A DNA stretch of 64,000 nt, from the NCBI GenBank assembly GCA_022822405.1, contig JAJEBT010000152.1:1-64000 (forward strand). The letters are read 5' to 3'. The position numbers and the translations under genes were made by a program. The stretch comes from Alphaproteobacteria bacterium (lineage in GTDB: Bacteria > Pseudomonadota > Alphaproteobacteria > MPNO01 > UBA830). A model generated the notes under the pieces. It was not told the DNA's origin, made no database searches, and was given only the letters and a program-made list of their open reading frames with translations. Positions 63,111 to 64,000 of this stretch are shown piece after piece (positions within the stretch are counted from its first letter, which is position 1; each line of letters starts with the position of its first letter).

Positions 63111-63934
63111 TCCCGCTCCTAGCCGGTCCCCCCGGCCGTTTGTTTTCGCCCGCACGCATCGTCGCTATGGCGCTACGCTATTTCTACCTGCTGCGTGGCT
63201 CCTGGCCACGCATCGTAGAACTCGGCTATTGGCCGACCATGCAGATGCTCATCTGGGGCTTCATGTCCCAGTTCCTCGCCGACCACTCCGAATGGTTCAT
63301 GCGCGCCGGCGGCATCTTGATCGGCGCGGTGCTGCTCTGGGATATCATGTTCCGGTCGAACATCGGCGTGACCATCTCGTTTCTCGAGGAGATGTGGTCC
63401 CGCAATCTCGGCCAACTCTTCGCGAGCCCGCTACGGCCCTACGAATGGGCCGTGTCCCTGCTCGTCATCAGCGGCATCCGGACGGTGATCGGCGTGGTTC
63501 CGGCGGCGCTGCTTGCCATACCGCTCTATCACTACTCGATCTTCGACATGGGCTTCGCCCTCATCGCGTTCTTTGTGAACCTCCTGATCTTCGGATCTGC
63601 CGTCGGGCTCGCGGTGTCGGGGCTGATCCTGCGCTTCGGGCTCGGAGCCGAGAGCCTTGCCTGGGCCGCAATATTCGCCGTCGCCCCGCTCAGCGGCATC
63701 TACTATCCGATCGCGACCCTGCCGGATTGGCTGCAGCCGGTTGCGCTGGCACTGCCGTCGGCGCATGTATTCGAGGGCATGCGGGCGGCCGCCATCGACG
63801 GCGTGTTCCTGCTCGACAGGTTCGCCTGGTCGGTGGGGCTCAACGTCGTCTTCCTCGCCGTCGGGATCGGCGCGTTCCTCTTCGCGTTCAGCCTGGCCCG
63901 CCGCCGGGGACAGCTGATGCAGATGGGTGAATAG
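63107..63934 (+). CDS. ABC-2 type transporter permease
   Basis: A 275-residue permease with about six hydrophobic segments (GILIGAVLLWDIMF, RTVIGVVPAALLAIPLYHYS, ALIAFFVNLLIFGSAVGLAV, AIFAVAPLSGIYYPIATLP). The latter is the ABC-2 signature region. It pairs with the upstream ATPase to form an exporter, substrate unknown (lipid, polysaccharide or drug). Confidence 0.85.
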   Translation: MIPLLAGPPGRLFSPARIVAMALRYFYLLRGSWPRIVELGYWPTMQMLIWGFMSQFLADHSEWFMRAGGILIGAVLLWDIMFRSNIGVTISFLEEMWSRNLGQLFASPLRPYEWAVSLLVISGIRTVIGVVPAALLAIPLYHYSIFDMGFALIAFFVNLLIFGSAVGLAVSGLILRFGLGAESLAWAAIFAVAPLSGIYYPIATLPDWLQPVALALPSAHVFEGMRAAAIDGVFLLDRFAWSVGLNVVFLAVGIGAFLFAFSLARRRGQLMQMGE

Positions 63935-63951
63935 GCGGACGGGAGGCACCA

Positions 63952-64000
63952 GTGACGGGAACACCGGACAGAGACGGCGGGACGGCCGGATGGGATCGTG
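63952..64000 (+). CDS. Partial gene at the window end
   Basis: A GTG start with GGAGG 6 bases upstream, 18 bases after the permease stop. Only VTGTPDRDGGTAGWDR is visible, too little to identify; it is probably cotranscribed with the ABC genes. Confidence 0.45.
   Translation, partial: MTGTPDRDGGTAGWDR

Overview
The window looks like one contig of a GC-rich (about 65% by eye) alphaproteobacterium. Markers pointing that way are an FzlA-type glutathione-transferase-fold cell-division protein, a rhizobial-type MntR, a PlcP/Agt-like lipid-remodelling pair, a class I ribonucleotide reductase without an ATP-cone, and an IF3 gene that starts at ATC. There are no rRNA genes, no CRISPR array and one tRNA. 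Species cannot be named from this.

Layout. (1) 1-~4570: early end of a Mu-like transposable prophage on the minus strand (unknown small protein, MuA, MuB, gp16), with its early promoter and a possible operator. (2) 4575-6607: host yjfI-yjfJ-yjfK operon (PspA family) behind its own promoter and a double palindrome. (3) 6715-11148: cytoplasmic molybdopterin oxidoreductase plus a fused Fe-S/membrane subunit. (4) 11283-19569: exported TPR protein, a 1,699-residue exonuclease/RecQ/UvrD fusion, and a TbpB-like lipoprotein. (5) 19874-22224: glycosyltransferase, PlcP-like metallophosphoesterase and diacylglycerol kinase, with a Pho-box-like element between the divergent units. (6) 22528-28220: SDR, a decayed RND pump, nrdB-nrdA with a recognisable promoter, mntR. 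(7) 28455-33469: small metabolic enzymes, a DUF4143 ATPase and a Rieske oxygenase.

(8) 34034-36223: a tight three-gene operon of phosphoribosyltransferase, DprA/SLOG protein and HAD phosphatase, flanked by gene-free stretches. This is the best candidate for an under-described system in the window. (9) 36638-39949: kynA, kynU and an M29/NicX-like hydrolase. (10) 40074-51578: surface polysaccharide cluster. It holds a complete wbpA-wbpB-wbpE-wbpD set for UDP-2,3-diacetamido-2,3-dideoxyglucuronate. A ~2.4 kb glycosyltransferase insert lies between the divergent wbpE and wbpA arms and is bracketed by a 36-bp inverted repeat. (11) 51759-64000: thrS-infC, tRNA-Arg(CCG), a TRAP transporter, relics of an IS1380 transposase and a serine recombinase, a DUF6174 protein, fzlA and an ABC exporter.

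How parts fit together: wbpA/B/E/D supply a nucleotide-activated acidic amino sugar to the neighbouring glycosyltransferases. The PlcP/Agt/DgkA trio can replace phospholipids by glycolipids and recycle diacylglycerol under phosphate limitation. KynA and KynU bracket the formamidase step, whose gene is not in the window. All functions are inferred from reading the translated sequence; no database search was run.
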